From assembly GCA_002731275.1 (NCBI GenBank), contig PCBK01000084.1, positions 1-62,574 on the forward strand: a DNA stretch of 62,574 nt. The letters run 5' to 3'. Positions 26,594 to 35,408 of this stretch are shown here, one piece after another. The notes under the pieces were generated by a model. It did no database searches and was not told where the DNA came from. It saw only the letters and a program-made list of their open reading frames with translations. This DNA is from Deltaproteobacteria bacterium. GTDB taxonomy: Bacteria > Myxococcota_C > UBA6777. The translations under genes were made by a program, and so were the position numbers. How positions within the stretch are numbered: position 1 is the stretch's first letter; every line of letters starts with the position of its first letter.

Positions 26594-29037
26594 GCCGTGG
26601 AGCGTTATCCCACTTTTCACTCGAAGAGCTCGATTTGCACATCGATCAGGCAAGCACTTGGCAAGAACTCTACCAACATGTGACCGCGAGTCACATCACT
26701 CGCCCAATGCTTGGAACGCAGATATGGTGGGCACAATCACACAACAATGAAGAACGCTGCTTAAAAGAATTTTTCATTGCAGATCCACAGACTTACTACC
26801 GACAACTCCCCTCACCTCGGTGGCATGAGCTAAAACAGCTCTCACATCTGTCAGGCACACAGCGAGGGCTCTCCCCCCAACGAGCAGAACTTTACAACCG
26901 GCTCGTAGACGGCTCATTGAAGGAAGAGATCAAAGAACAAGGTCCAGCCCAGCACTTCTTCTTTCGCAACCTGTTTAATGTGTACTCCTTTGAGGTCGAA
27001 GCGCTGATCACACAATTTGCCATGCGATACGGTTGTGATCGCCTCGTACAGACGTATGGATGGGGTCCGCTCTACCTCCCTCAGCGTCCCTCGTATCGCT
27101 ATGTGATCGAGATGGAACGGCTCGATGAATTAGAAGCGCCAGCTCCAGGAGACTACCTGAATATCGTCCACAGATTGATCGAGATGATGGCGGCCGTCAC
27201 ACAACTGCATTCGATGCTCGTGCCACTGTACGCGTACCCACCTGAGATCGTTCGGGAGATGATCCATACACCGTATGTGCAACTGACGCGGCCCTTTCAC
27301 TACGATCTCTCACCGGATCAATTCATGTGTCGTCGAGGCCAACAAGGTGCTCCAGACAAGGTCATCTTAATCGACTTCAACGCCTCAAGGATGGCGGAAA
27401 CGGAGTACTCCGACTTTTCGTGGAAGACCATCCCCGGGAAAGATTACTATCAACCCCCAGAACGCCGAGCACAAGCCTCTTCGGCCCTAGAAGAGGTCAC
27501 GTTTCGCTCCAACCCCATTTACGACCTGTACGCCATCCTCGTGATCGGCTTGTTCTACCTACGCCGACAAGATCTACAGTGCAAACGTATCCAGGACATC
27601 CCCCGTTGGAACGATATCGCGTACTTTTACCAAGAAATCCAATCCAACCAACTCGCCGAGCAGCTATACCAACAAATCTCCAAGAACAAAGGCGTTCAAC
27701 CACAGGCGCTGATTTCCCTGATGACCGCAGCTTTCCAGTCAAATCCGCAAGAGAGAGAAGACCAACTCCAGCGGATTCCTCCCCTCAACTGGCGTGGAAC
27801 CTCAGATTGGATGCTCTTGCCCAAGGCTATGGATCTCCTCGCTCGCAATTGTATGCAGCGCCAATTCCACGTGCAGTGGCTCTCCGATCGCATTCAAATC
27901 CCCCAAAGCCACACGCCACAAAGCATCAGCACATACATGGATATGCCTTCCTGCCATTGGCAAGCTGGTCCCTTCGAGGAAGGCCGCCTTCACCACCCTG
28001 ACTTTTCACCGGAGGCGTGCTTTTTCTTCCAAGAAGACAACAATCTACCCTTTATCAAAGAAGGCCAACTGCTCCCACATACAACAGGAACATTGACAGT
28101 CTACGCGAGCTTTGCAGGGTGTGTGGACTTTGCAAACCCTCTTCAGGTCGAGATTGTAGCTTCCAAAACAAACAACATCGAACACCAAGTCCAGGAATTC
28201 GCAGCTCCTGTCGCCCAACCGACACTCCTTGAGCCAGCCAGGACGGTTCTGGATCTCCAACATCCAGGTCTCGAAGGAAGTGACTTTGCACCGCTCACTT
28301 CCCCTCCCCAAACACCAGCTCCCGAGACAGGTGCTTTCCAACGAGAAGACGCCTGGACGCCTGCGCCTCAACAAGTCCACACACCGCCTCCTGTTGATGC
28401 AAGCGGTGGCACTGGTTTTTTTAACAGAGACGCTCACATCTCTACACCTCCTCCTCCCACGACCCCGAAACCAGCAGGTGCGAGCGAAGGGACTGGCTTT
28501 TTCAATCGAGATGAGCGCGTCCCATCAGCGGCTTCAGCGCAACTCTCTTCCCACACCGACATCGACATCCGTAGCCTTATGCGAGAGGCCCATGGCTGCA
28601 GCTATACAGAAAGACTCGACGAAATCGACGACATCGCAAAGCGCCATTTTGACGACATCCAATGCTATCAACTGTTCGTCAACACCTTCAGCCGACGATG
28701 CCAACTCGCGCTCGAAAAAAATCAACTCACTCCCTCCTCCGAAGCTTTACAAGCACTCGCGGACCTCCTTGAATCACCTGGCGCCACAGAACAAACCATT
28801 GGACTTTTGCTCAACAATCTCGCGATCTGCAGCTACCAAGCGGCTTTTCAGCAACAACTTCACCCTCGCTGGGAACAAGAACTTGGCTTCGATCCTTGCG
28901 TGAGTCTCGAACGGTGGCTCCACAGAACAGATCCAGAGAACACATATCAACACAAAGGGCGTCTGTGGGAGATCAGAGCGAGAGCACGTGAAACAATCGA
29001 CTACTGCCGAAAAATCAAACGGAGCGAGCCAGCATGA
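26590..29037 (+). CDS. Divergent Ser/Thr-kinase-like protein
   Basis: An 815-residue cytoplasmic protein. Residues of about 30-390 look like a protein-kinase fold. ERCLKEFF supplies the ATP-binding Lys59. HYDLSPDQF stands for HRDLKPEN with catalytic Asp239 kept and Arg changed to Tyr. VILIDFNAS stands for DFG, keeping Asp262 but with Asn for Gly, and YYQPPERR stands for APE. The Gly-rich loop is not canonical. It could be active or a pseudokinase. Residues of about 540-660 are a Pro/Thr-rich linker with two copies of GTGFFNRD (near 607 and 635) and the related ETGAFQRED. The C-terminal 150 residues are helical. It overlaps both neighbours by ATGA, which points to fixed stoichiometry with the beta-rich protein and the phosphatase. 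Confidence 0.82.
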   Translation: MSRGALSHFSLEELDLHIDQASTWQELYQHVTASHITRPMLGTQIWWAQSHNNEERCLKEFFIADPQTYYRQLPSPRWHELKQLSHLSGTQRGLSPQRAELYNRLVDGSLKEEIKEQGPAQHFFFRNLFNVYSFEVEALITQFAMRYGCDRLVQTYGWGPLYLPQRPSYRYVIEMERLDELEAPAPGDYLNIVHRLIEMMAAVTQLHSMLVPLYAYPPEIVREMIHTPYVQLTRPFHYDLSPDQFMCRRGQQGAPDKVILIDFNASRMAETEYSDFSWKTIPGKDYYQPPERRAQASSALEEVTFRSNPIYDLYAILVIGLFYLRRQDLQCKRIQDIPRWNDIAYFYQEIQSNQLAEQLYQQISKNKGVQPQALISLMTAAFQSNPQEREDQLQRIPPLNWRGTSDWMLLPKAMDLLARNCMQRQFHVQWLSDRIQIPQSHTPQSISTYMDMPSCHWQAGPFEEGRLHHPDFSPEACFFFQEDNNLPFIKEGQLLPHTTGTLTVYASFAGCVDFANPLQVEIVASKTNNIEHQVQEFAAPVAQPTLLEPARTVLDLQHPGLEGSDFAPLTSPPQTPAPETGAFQREDAWTPAPQQVHTPPPVDASGGTGFFNRDAHISTPPPPTTPKPAGASEGTGFFNRDERVPSAASAQLSSHTDIDIRSLMREAHGCSYTERLDEIDDIAKRHFDDIQCYQLFVNTFSRRCQLALEKNQLTPSSEALQALADLLESPGATEQTIGLLLNNLAICSYQAAFQQQLHPRWEQELGFDPCVSLERWLHRTDPENTYQHKGRLWEIRARARETIDYCRKIKRSEPA

Positions 29038-30728
29038 GCTTCCAGGTGACCATTGTAGGATGTCATGAGTGCGGTTCACGCGCCGAAAACCAGGACGCCA
29101 TCTACCCTCCAATATCAGCGCTCCCTCACAAGACAACGCCCCCATGTACAGTTGCTGTCGCCGATGGAATGGGAGGCGCACGAGATGGTCAGTATGCAGC
29201 GCAAGCCGCGATCGCCCAGCTTTCGGATTTTCGACCCCACCAAAGCGAAAGACACACCATCGCAGAGCACATCTCACAACACTTCGAAGACGCAAACACA
29301 TCAATCGTCCAACACGCAGGAGGCCCCGGCCTCACAGGAAGTACTCTCTCTTTACTCCACCTGGAGGAGAGACACTTTCACATCGGTCACATCGGCGACA
29401 GTCGGATATACTTGTTCAGGGCAGATCAACTCCACCAACTGACACAAGATGACGTCGGACCTGCTCCACATGAAAGTGGACTGCTTCATGCGCTCGGCAA
29501 ACACACACATCTTCCACACTCTCCTTACATACCGTGCTCTCCGGAGCAAAGTGCGCTTCAGGCAGGAGACCTCTTTTTGTTGTGCAGTGATGGCTGTTCA
29601 GGGTTTTTGACCAACGAAAAGATCGCCCAAAGGCTCTCACAATTACAACAACAACTTGTGCAGGGCTCCTCCCAAGCGGCGCAATTATCATGGGCAAGTG
29701 ACCTCCTGATCCAGGATGCCTTCGAAGCAGGTTCAGACGACAATGTCTCGCTGCTCCTGCTTCACATCTCCGAAGTGCCTGACAAGAAAACCCCGACAAC
29801 CCAAGTACGACAGACACCACCTTCATCGACAATGTCTTCTCCCTCGACACCAAAGGAGGAGCCGACCAAGATCGCTGTAAGCGAACAACCACACGTCGTG
29901 AAGCATCCCAAACCCTCTCAACCCCCTCCCTCCTTTATGCCTTGGGTTGAGCGAATCGTTTGGTTCTCTGTTGTCTTCGGCCTTGCTGGGGCCTTATTCG
30001 TCAACAAAAAGCCTCCAACAAGGCGACGGACTCCGACACCTCCACCTTCACGATCATTGCAAGGCCCACACTTGACCTCATCACTCCCGATCCCCACCAA
30101 CCTCCAGGATCCTCCTTGGGAGCAAAGAATGCATTGGCTTGATACGCTACAACGCGAACGGATCGTGCTTCAGACACATTGGGGGCTCAGCAACCACTCC
30201 TTTCTCCGGGCTTCCAAACAATTACAACGCCCACCGCTGGACATCACCTCCATTCAAGCATTGTCCAAGAAGCTCCCTCCGACACGACGTGATCTGATGC
30301 GCTTTGACAACGCACTTCGCCAAACCACACTGTCGCTGCTGTTATCGACGAATCCAGGGACATTCCAATATCTCGATGAGATGAGACAGGCGACCAAGCT
30401 CCCTAAGCTCGCGCACCCACATCCCCTCTCATGGAGACGCGCCAACAAACAAAGAATCGCGCGTTGGTGGAAGCAGGCCCAAACACAAACATGGCGTTCA
30501 TGGCGACTCGCCCTTTTGGTCGAACAAAGAGTCCACCACCCATCACTTTCTCACACAGAACGGTGGGAACGACAAGACAAAGAAAGAGCTCGCAAACAAC
30601 TACGGCGATGCTTACAAACACTTGATCATGCGATGCGATGGATCCCTCAGGGGCATCCCCTAACAAAGGACATCACACACCGCATCAAGCTCCACCGGGC
30701 GTGGCTGAAAAAAGTACGCACGAAATGA
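29034..30728 (+). CDS. PP2C-type Ser/Thr phosphatase with membrane anchor
   Basis: A 564-residue protein. Residues 1-245 form a PP2C/PPM phosphatase with its metal-binding motifs intact: ADGMGGARDGQ, GHIGDSRIYLF, LCSDGCSGFL and GSDDNVSLLLL. A Pro/Thr/Ser-rich linker leads to one hydrophobic segment (IVWFSVVFGLAGALFV, about residues 305-322). The C-terminal 230 residues are very basic, Gln-rich and helical, and would lie outside the cytoplasm. It should remove phosphate from Ser/Thr residues placed by the overlapping kinase-like partner. The extracytoplasmic tail suggests it also senses or contacts the envelope (inference). ATGA overlap with the upstream gene. Confidence 0.9.
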   Translation: MSFQVTIVGCHECGSRAENQDAIYPPISALPHKTTPPCTVAVADGMGGARDGQYAAQAAIAQLSDFRPHQSERHTIAEHISQHFEDANTSIVQHAGGPGLTGSTLSLLHLEERHFHIGHIGDSRIYLFRADQLHQLTQDDVGPAPHESGLLHALGKHTHLPHSPYIPCSPEQSALQAGDLFLLCSDGCSGFLTNEKIAQRLSQLQQQLVQGSSQAAQLSWASDLLIQDAFEAGSDDNVSLLLLHISEVPDKKTPTTQVRQTPPSSTMSSPSTPKEEPTKIAVSEQPHVVKHPKPSQPPPSFMPWVERIVWFSVVFGLAGALFVNKKPPTRRRTPTPPPSRSLQGPHLTSSLPIPTNLQDPPWEQRMHWLDTLQRERIVLQTHWGLSNHSFLRASKQLQRPPLDITSIQALSKKLPPTRRDLMRFDNALRQTTLSLLLSTNPGTFQYLDEMRQATKLPKLAHPHPLSWRRANKQRIARWWKQAQTQTWRSWRLALLVEQRVHHPSLSHTERWERQDKERARKQLRRCLQTLDHAMRWIPQGHPLTKDITHRIKLHRAWLKKVRTK

Positions 30729-30779
30729 CGAAGTTCACCTCTTCAACATCCTCTTACACCGAAATGAAAGGTCTTTTCG

Positions 30780-31730
30780 ATGAAATTGAGTCTCTTCTGT
30801 TTGAGCATTGTGTTGATGTTCTCCTTCCCAACACAAAGCGAAGCTGCGCGTAAGCGGCGTCCATCGCCAACCGCCCAATCAACACAATGGCATGATTGTG
30901 GAAAGCGCTGTCGTGCAAGGCTCTACAAAATGTCCACGAAGCGCATTGATCGCCTTTTGCGCTACGCACAGCGCGCTCTCAATGTGACCCAACGCCTGGA
31001 GCTCTTTGGGAGAATGTTTTTGGGCGGGAGGTACAAGTTCGGCCCCCTGGGAGAGGGGCGCAAAGGACGATGGGATCGAGACCCGACGTTCCGCCTCGAC
31101 AAAGTGGATTGTGTCACATTCATCGAAACAGTGATGGCGATGGCTCTGTCTCGTTCGTTGAAGGAGACCAAACGAGTCATGCAGCAGATCCGCTACAAAG
31201 ATGGGATCATCCGTTATGAGTATCGCAATCATTTTACGGCCCAACAGTGGTTGGTCGAGAACGAGAAGAAGGGATATATCAAGCGCGCGACGAAGGCACT
31301 CGCGGGAAAATACGCCAAACCCTATGCACAAAAAGTGACCAACGCGTTTTGGCGTTCGAGTTATTGGGGACGTAGGCTTCCCAAGCCGTTCAGAATCAAG
31401 AGTTATACAGTGTGGTATGTCCCGCTCAAAGACGTCCACAAGATCGCACATCGTTTGCCCAATCTTCTGTGGATGGGTGAAGTCTTCGACCAACCATCGC
31501 ACCCCAGCTCTATCGCACATGTTGGATTTCTGGTGCGCAAAAAAGGGAAACTGTACTTTCGACATGCCAACATTGGTAGGCGGGGTGTACGCGAAGAACC
31601 TCTGAGCAAATACACACGCTGGCGTCAGAAATACTACGACGACTCCCCCAAGAGCCGCTACCATATCCTGGGGTATACTTTCGCATATATGCCCATGACA
31701 CCCACCAAGACAGCCTCAGCCAAAAAGTAA
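30780..31730 (+). CDS. DUF1460 NlpC/P60-like secreted protein
   Basis: A 316-residue protein with a clear signal peptide (hydrophobic residues 3-18, cleavage near SEA-ARK). It matches DUF1460, an NlpC/P60-like fold found in N-acetylmuramoyl-L-alanine amidase-type proteins. FRLDKVDCVTFIE holds the catalytic Cys, and SIAHVGFLVRK holds the likely His. It would act on peptidoglycan peptides in the periplasm. The gene starts 51 bases after the phosphatase with AAAGG eight bases before its ATG, so it is probably in the same transcription unit. Confidence 0.85.
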   Translation: MKLSLFCLSIVLMFSFPTQSEAARKRRPSPTAQSTQWHDCGKRCRARLYKMSTKRIDRLLRYAQRALNVTQRLELFGRMFLGGRYKFGPLGEGRKGRWDRDPTFRLDKVDCVTFIETVMAMALSRSLKETKRVMQQIRYKDGIIRYEYRNHFTAQQWLVENEKKGYIKRATKALAGKYAKPYAQKVTNAFWRSSYWGRRLPKPFRIKSYTVWYVPLKDVHKIAHRLPNLLWMGEVFDQPSHPSSIAHVGFLVRKKGKLYFRHANIGRRGVREEPLSKYTRWRQKYYDDSPKSRYHILGYTFAYMPMTPTKTASAKK

Positions 31731-31836
31731 GACCACTGGAAAAAAGCGCTCACTTGCCTTTCCCGGGCAAAAGAGCTACCATTTGTCAATATACCCGGAC
31801 AATCAACGAATCTCTACAGAGCTGACATACGAGACA

Positions 31837-34224
31837 ATGCAAACACAAGATGTGCCCACAACACGACAAGATCATTCATCCCTCGAAGATGAACTGATGC
31901 TGATGCGGTTTCCGCCATCTGTTCGCACACAGATCGACCAACTCGAAGCAGAAGAGGTCGAACGCAAAACCAGCCCACCACCTCGCTACACAGGCTCTTC
32001 AAAGACCTACCAGGCACCAAAACCACCGAAGTGGAAGCGACGCTTCATCCTGCTCATGATGTTTCTCTTCACGTTGGGTGGTTACGCTCTATGGGCGCTT
32101 GAGTCCGATCACTGGAAGCAACGTTCGATTCGCCAACTAGATAGTATTGTCAACAAACAAGCGACAGCGCTGACACATCTTCCGCGTGGAAAAACGTTGC
32201 GCTCACTTGCAGCGTACACCAAGCACTACGAGCGCATCCTCAGCGCGCTCACAAATGCAAAACGCCTTTACTGCACAATGGACCGCCCCACGCCTCTCTC
32301 GAAAGACCTCCCGGCCTGGAGACGGTATCTCACCAAGACACACCAATTCAGCCAAACATGGATTCGTTCGACCTTCCGGACACAGTACAAAGATCTTCGC
32401 GCGAAGGTCCTCCAGACTCCATCGCGACCTCGTAGTCGCACAAAAGAGTCCTGTACGCAGCTTCCAAGGTTGATCGGATTGCTCAAAAAACAGCTCTACA
32501 ACAACAGCAAAAGCCTCCATGCAAACGCCAAACTGCACCTGCGCTGGTACGGATGGTGCAAGATGGTCTGGACCAGAGCACAATTCGATCCAGAGAAGCG
32601 AAAGCAACTCCAAAGTCTGCGACAGAGAAAGTGCCGACAGGCGTGTAAAACCTCGACAGCCGCATGTAGACAGTGTCGCACATTGTGGCGTCAGGAGCTG
32701 CAGATCTCAGAGGAACAATTCGACTACTTTCGTCGCTTTGTGCAAAAAGAACGCAAACGCAAGTGCCTGTATTGGACCAAGCAAAAGCCAGCAGGCGAAG
32801 GTGTCTTTCATCTAGGAGAGTACTATTGGCGTATTCGGCGAAGCCTCCGCTACATGGACTTACTCGCGCGATATAAACAATGTGGTCGACGCTGCCAACG
32901 ACTGCGTCGAGCGTGGGGATTCCAGCTCGATGTCAAGAGCGCACCAGAGCAATCCAATCTATACATTCAACTCTGGCCCAAACACCTCCCAACCCCGACC
33001 TCTTTGATGAGGGCTCTTGAAGTGCAGCCGCAAGGAGAGACCAACGACGGACCGATCTGGCTCCCCGCGCTGCGAACGGACCTACTCGACACCCCACCCC
33101 CCAGGAGCATGTGGTATCTATTCTACTTGAAAGACAAAGCTCCCGGCTCCAACGCGCTGCTTCCACTCGCTCCCAAGCCGGGGCAATACGTCAAAAAGCA
33201 TGTACAGCTCGCGTCCTTTCAGATGCACACAGACGGCCGACAACAAACACGTCATCTCAGCCTCTCACAAGACGGCTCATTTTTATCGTTTGTGACCTTT
33301 GACCTCCTCGATTGGGAGTCCATGCCGGACGTTGGCAAATCTTATTGCACCCTTCATCGGGCAGGTGATCGTGAGCGTCCTAAAAAACAGACCATTGTGA
33401 GCATCTATCCACTCGATCGGAGTGGGCAACCTTACAGCAAAGGACACCACCTCCCTCTTACAGACTGGCCACAACACGTCCAGCTAGAAGGCTCACCTGC
33501 AAAACGAGCGCTCTTGCTCACGACGCGAACCCCTCCCCCGAAATCCCCACAGGATACACGTACACTCCCTGCCATTCGCGATGCAGGTGCAGCGTTATGG
33601 CGCATTCCCCTCTCGTTGACGCAGAGGGATATCTTCGACCTACCAACACTCATACAAGCCAACCGCGCGCCCCATAGAATGATCATCCCGATTCAATCTC
33701 AGAGTGCTTCTTCACAAAGTGTCGAGCTCGCGTGTCCTTTACCAGATCAGAAGTGGTTTCTCCACAGCATCCCACCAGATCCGCTGATCAAAAAAAGGTG
33801 GGCCTTACCCAATGGCGGCGCGCTACATGATATCGTGCAGCACACATTTGGTAGACAACAGGCGCTCGTCTTTCTCACCCAAGAAGGAAAGCAAACTTGG
33901 TTGCGTGTCTATTCAAAAAGAGGACACCACCTGAAGACTCTCGACAAACAACTGCCTTCGCGATACCGTCAACTTCGTAGCACAAGCCAAGGGCTCCTTG
34001 TATCAGCTGGACCGTGGGGTGCTCCTTTGAGGCTTCTGCGTGCGAGACAGTGGCAGACATGGATGCCAGGTCACCCGCAAGTACGCTACCTCGATCCGGT
34101 GTACCACACGGAATCCAAGCGACTCTTTGTGATCAAACAGTGGAAGTTTGCACACTCTTCAAGTTGGACCTCGACAAAAACATTTTTGATCTCTCGTTCG
34201 CTAGCAGGGACTCTCAAAAGATGA
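31837..34224 (+). CDS. Single-pass membrane protein with large extracytoplasmic region
   Basis: About 795 residues. An acidic cytoplasmic N-terminus of 65 residues is followed by a basic patch and one membrane segment (FILLMMFLFTLGGYALWAL). About 300 residues of Arg/Lys-rich helix with several CxxC-like cysteine pairs come next (for example CRQCRTLW). The rest is beta-rich, perhaps a propeller-like domain, ending with RSLAGTLKR. I recognise no family. The start is uncertain: ATG at 31837 or TTG at 31783, neither with a strong Shine-Dalgarno. It sits between the peptidase-like protein and a barrel-like protein, all in one direction, so an envelope role linked to the kinase/phosphatase genes is plausible. 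Confidence 0.72.
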   Translation: MQTQDVPTTRQDHSSLEDELMLMRFPPSVRTQIDQLEAEEVERKTSPPPRYTGSSKTYQAPKPPKWKRRFILLMMFLFTLGGYALWALESDHWKQRSIRQLDSIVNKQATALTHLPRGKTLRSLAAYTKHYERILSALTNAKRLYCTMDRPTPLSKDLPAWRRYLTKTHQFSQTWIRSTFRTQYKDLRAKVLQTPSRPRSRTKESCTQLPRLIGLLKKQLYNNSKSLHANAKLHLRWYGWCKMVWTRAQFDPEKRKQLQSLRQRKCRQACKTSTAACRQCRTLWRQELQISEEQFDYFRRFVQKERKRKCLYWTKQKPAGEGVFHLGEYYWRIRRSLRYMDLLARYKQCGRRCQRLRRAWGFQLDVKSAPEQSNLYIQLWPKHLPTPTSLMRALEVQPQGETNDGPIWLPALRTDLLDTPPPRSMWYLFYLKDKAPGSNALLPLAPKPGQYVKKHVQLASFQMHTDGRQQTRHLSLSQDGSFLSFVTFDLLDWESMPDVGKSYCTLHRAGDRERPKKQTIVSIYPLDRSGQPYSKGHHLPLTDWPQHVQLEGSPAKRALLLTTRTPPPKSPQDTRTLPAIRDAGAALWRIPLSLTQRDIFDLPTLIQANRAPHRMIIPIQSQSASSQSVELACPLPDQKWFLHSIPPDPLIKKRWALPNGGALHDIVQHTFGRQQALVFLTQEGKQTWLRVYSKRGHHLKTLDKQLPSRYRQLRSTSQGLLVSAGPWGAPLRLLRARQWQTWMPGHPQVRYLDPVYHTESKRLFVIKQWKFAHSSSWTSTKTFLISRSLAGTLKR

Positions 34225-34244
34225 CATATTCAGGAGTCGTAAGT

Positions 34245-34760
34245 ATGTATGCACGTGTTGTATTGTTGGTATCTTTGTTGTTCATTGTTCCAAGCGCAAA
34301 CATCGCACAAGCCTCCGGAATTTCCTACGGGTACAAACTCTTCTACAATGGGAAGTACGACAAAGTGGACGGAGACCATCAGATCCAAGTTGCCGATGGT
34401 TACTGTCTCTCCACATTTGAAACGTTCATCGACCGCATCTGCTTTGAGATGAATTTGGGGTTTCGCTTTTCCAAACTCGCGCTCGATCTGAATCCACAAG
34501 TCGTCTTTCACGTGTTGCGCTTTCAACCGCTTATCTATGGTTGGTTTTTCTCAATCGGTAACAGCTTTTCAGTCTTGCAACACTTTCAGGCTGGTGTCCG
34601 TGTCGCGACAGGATTTTACATGTACTTTGTCGCGCCAACCATTGAGTTCCAAACTGCAATCGACACGAGAGGACAGGTGGACATGCGCTTGTTCTTCGGC
34701 TTAACCGTCATCGTCCCAACAGGCAGTATCAACTTCCTAAGCGGCCAAGGGGGGTTCTGA
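34245..34760 (+). CDS. Small outer-membrane barrel-like protein
   Basis: A 171-residue exported protein with a signal peptide ending near AQA-SG. The mature part has alternating aromatic/polar strands and ends in Phe, as in small eight-stranded barrels. Two cysteines (DGYC, DRIC) may form a disulfide. AGGAG lies nine bases before the ATG, and the gap from the previous gene is 20 bases, so they are likely co-transcribed. Function unknown. Confidence 0.68.
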   Translation: MYARVVLLVSLLFIVPSANIAQASGISYGYKLFYNGKYDKVDGDHQIQVADGYCLSTFETFIDRICFEMNLGFRFSKLALDLNPQVVFHVLRFQPLIYGWFFSIGNSFSVLQHFQAGVRVATGFYMYFVAPTIEFQTAIDTRGQVDMRLFFGLTVIVPTGSINFLSGQGGF

Positions 34761-34770
34761 CGATGACGCG

Positions 34771-35235
34771 ATGGGCTCAACGATGACACAAATGTCCACA
34801 AACATCTCCCACTCCCCCTCATCAAGCTTGCGATACGTCTTCGCTCTCCTCGTACTCCCCTTTCTCTTTCACTGTTCGCCTCAACACACTGATGAGCCTT
34901 CGACAGAGAGCGAACGGCTCTCTCCAGACGCAAACACAGACACAGTACCCGAGCGCACTCACATTTCGTCTGTAGGACAGTCCTGCACCCAACAGTCTTG
35001 TCCATCCCCACTGACCTGTGAGATGCAGGTCCCCACGGGATATTGTACAAAGCCCTGTACACAGAGCAGTGATTGCCCTGCAAAAAGTACATGTGCCAAG
35101 ATACGATTCAAAAATGGGCTCGAATTCGTCCGCTGTGTCGCGACGTGCGTCTACCCCACTGATTGTCGAGAAGGGTTTTATTGCTACCATCCCCCCAAAG
35201 CCTGGAAACAGATCTGCATGCCAAAGCTCGAATAA
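34771..35235 (+). CDS. Cys-rich lipoprotein
   Basis: Up to 154 residues. A hydrophobic segment ends at a lipobox-like FLFHC. A Ser/Thr/Asp-rich spacer precedes a compact domain with about 11 cysteines in a CxxxxC/CTxxSDCP pattern, typical of Myxococcota-type surface lipoproteins. ATGs at 34771, 34783 and 34792 are all possible; none has a good Shine-Dalgarno. It ends the plus-strand gene run. Function unknown. Confidence 0.75.
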   Translation: MGSTMTQMSTNISHSPSSSLRYVFALLVLPFLFHCSPQHTDEPSTESERLSPDANTDTVPERTHISSVGQSCTQQSCPSPLTCEMQVPTGYCTKPCTQSSDCPAKSTCAKIRFKNGLEFVRCVATCVYPTDCREGFYCYHPPKAWKQICMPKLE

Positions 35236-35344
35236 CAAATGTCACACATACGCCACATTCCCACAACGTCATGAGAAAGTCGTCCAAAATCACACAAAAA
35301 ACCAGCTCTCATCACCAAGAAACAAAATGATTCACATTCCCACA

Positions 35345-35373
35345 TTGACAGGGACACAAAACTACGCTAGAAA
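35345..35373 (+). promoter_or_regulatory. Sigma-70-type promoter for the Pkn-type kinase gene
   Basis: TTGACA at 35345-35350 is a perfect -35 box; 17 bases later TAGAAA (35368-35373) matches four of six -10 positions. Transcription would begin near 35380, leaving a leader of about 28 bases before the kinase ATG. Confidence 0.55.
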
Positions 35374-35408
35374 CTAGGTATGTAATCACGATTTGAACGA
35401 GATGAAAC

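Noticed and set aside
21515-30728. Type VI secretion kinase/phosphatase/FHA unit
   Set aside because: No Tss component is present and the first protein has no canonical FHA motif.
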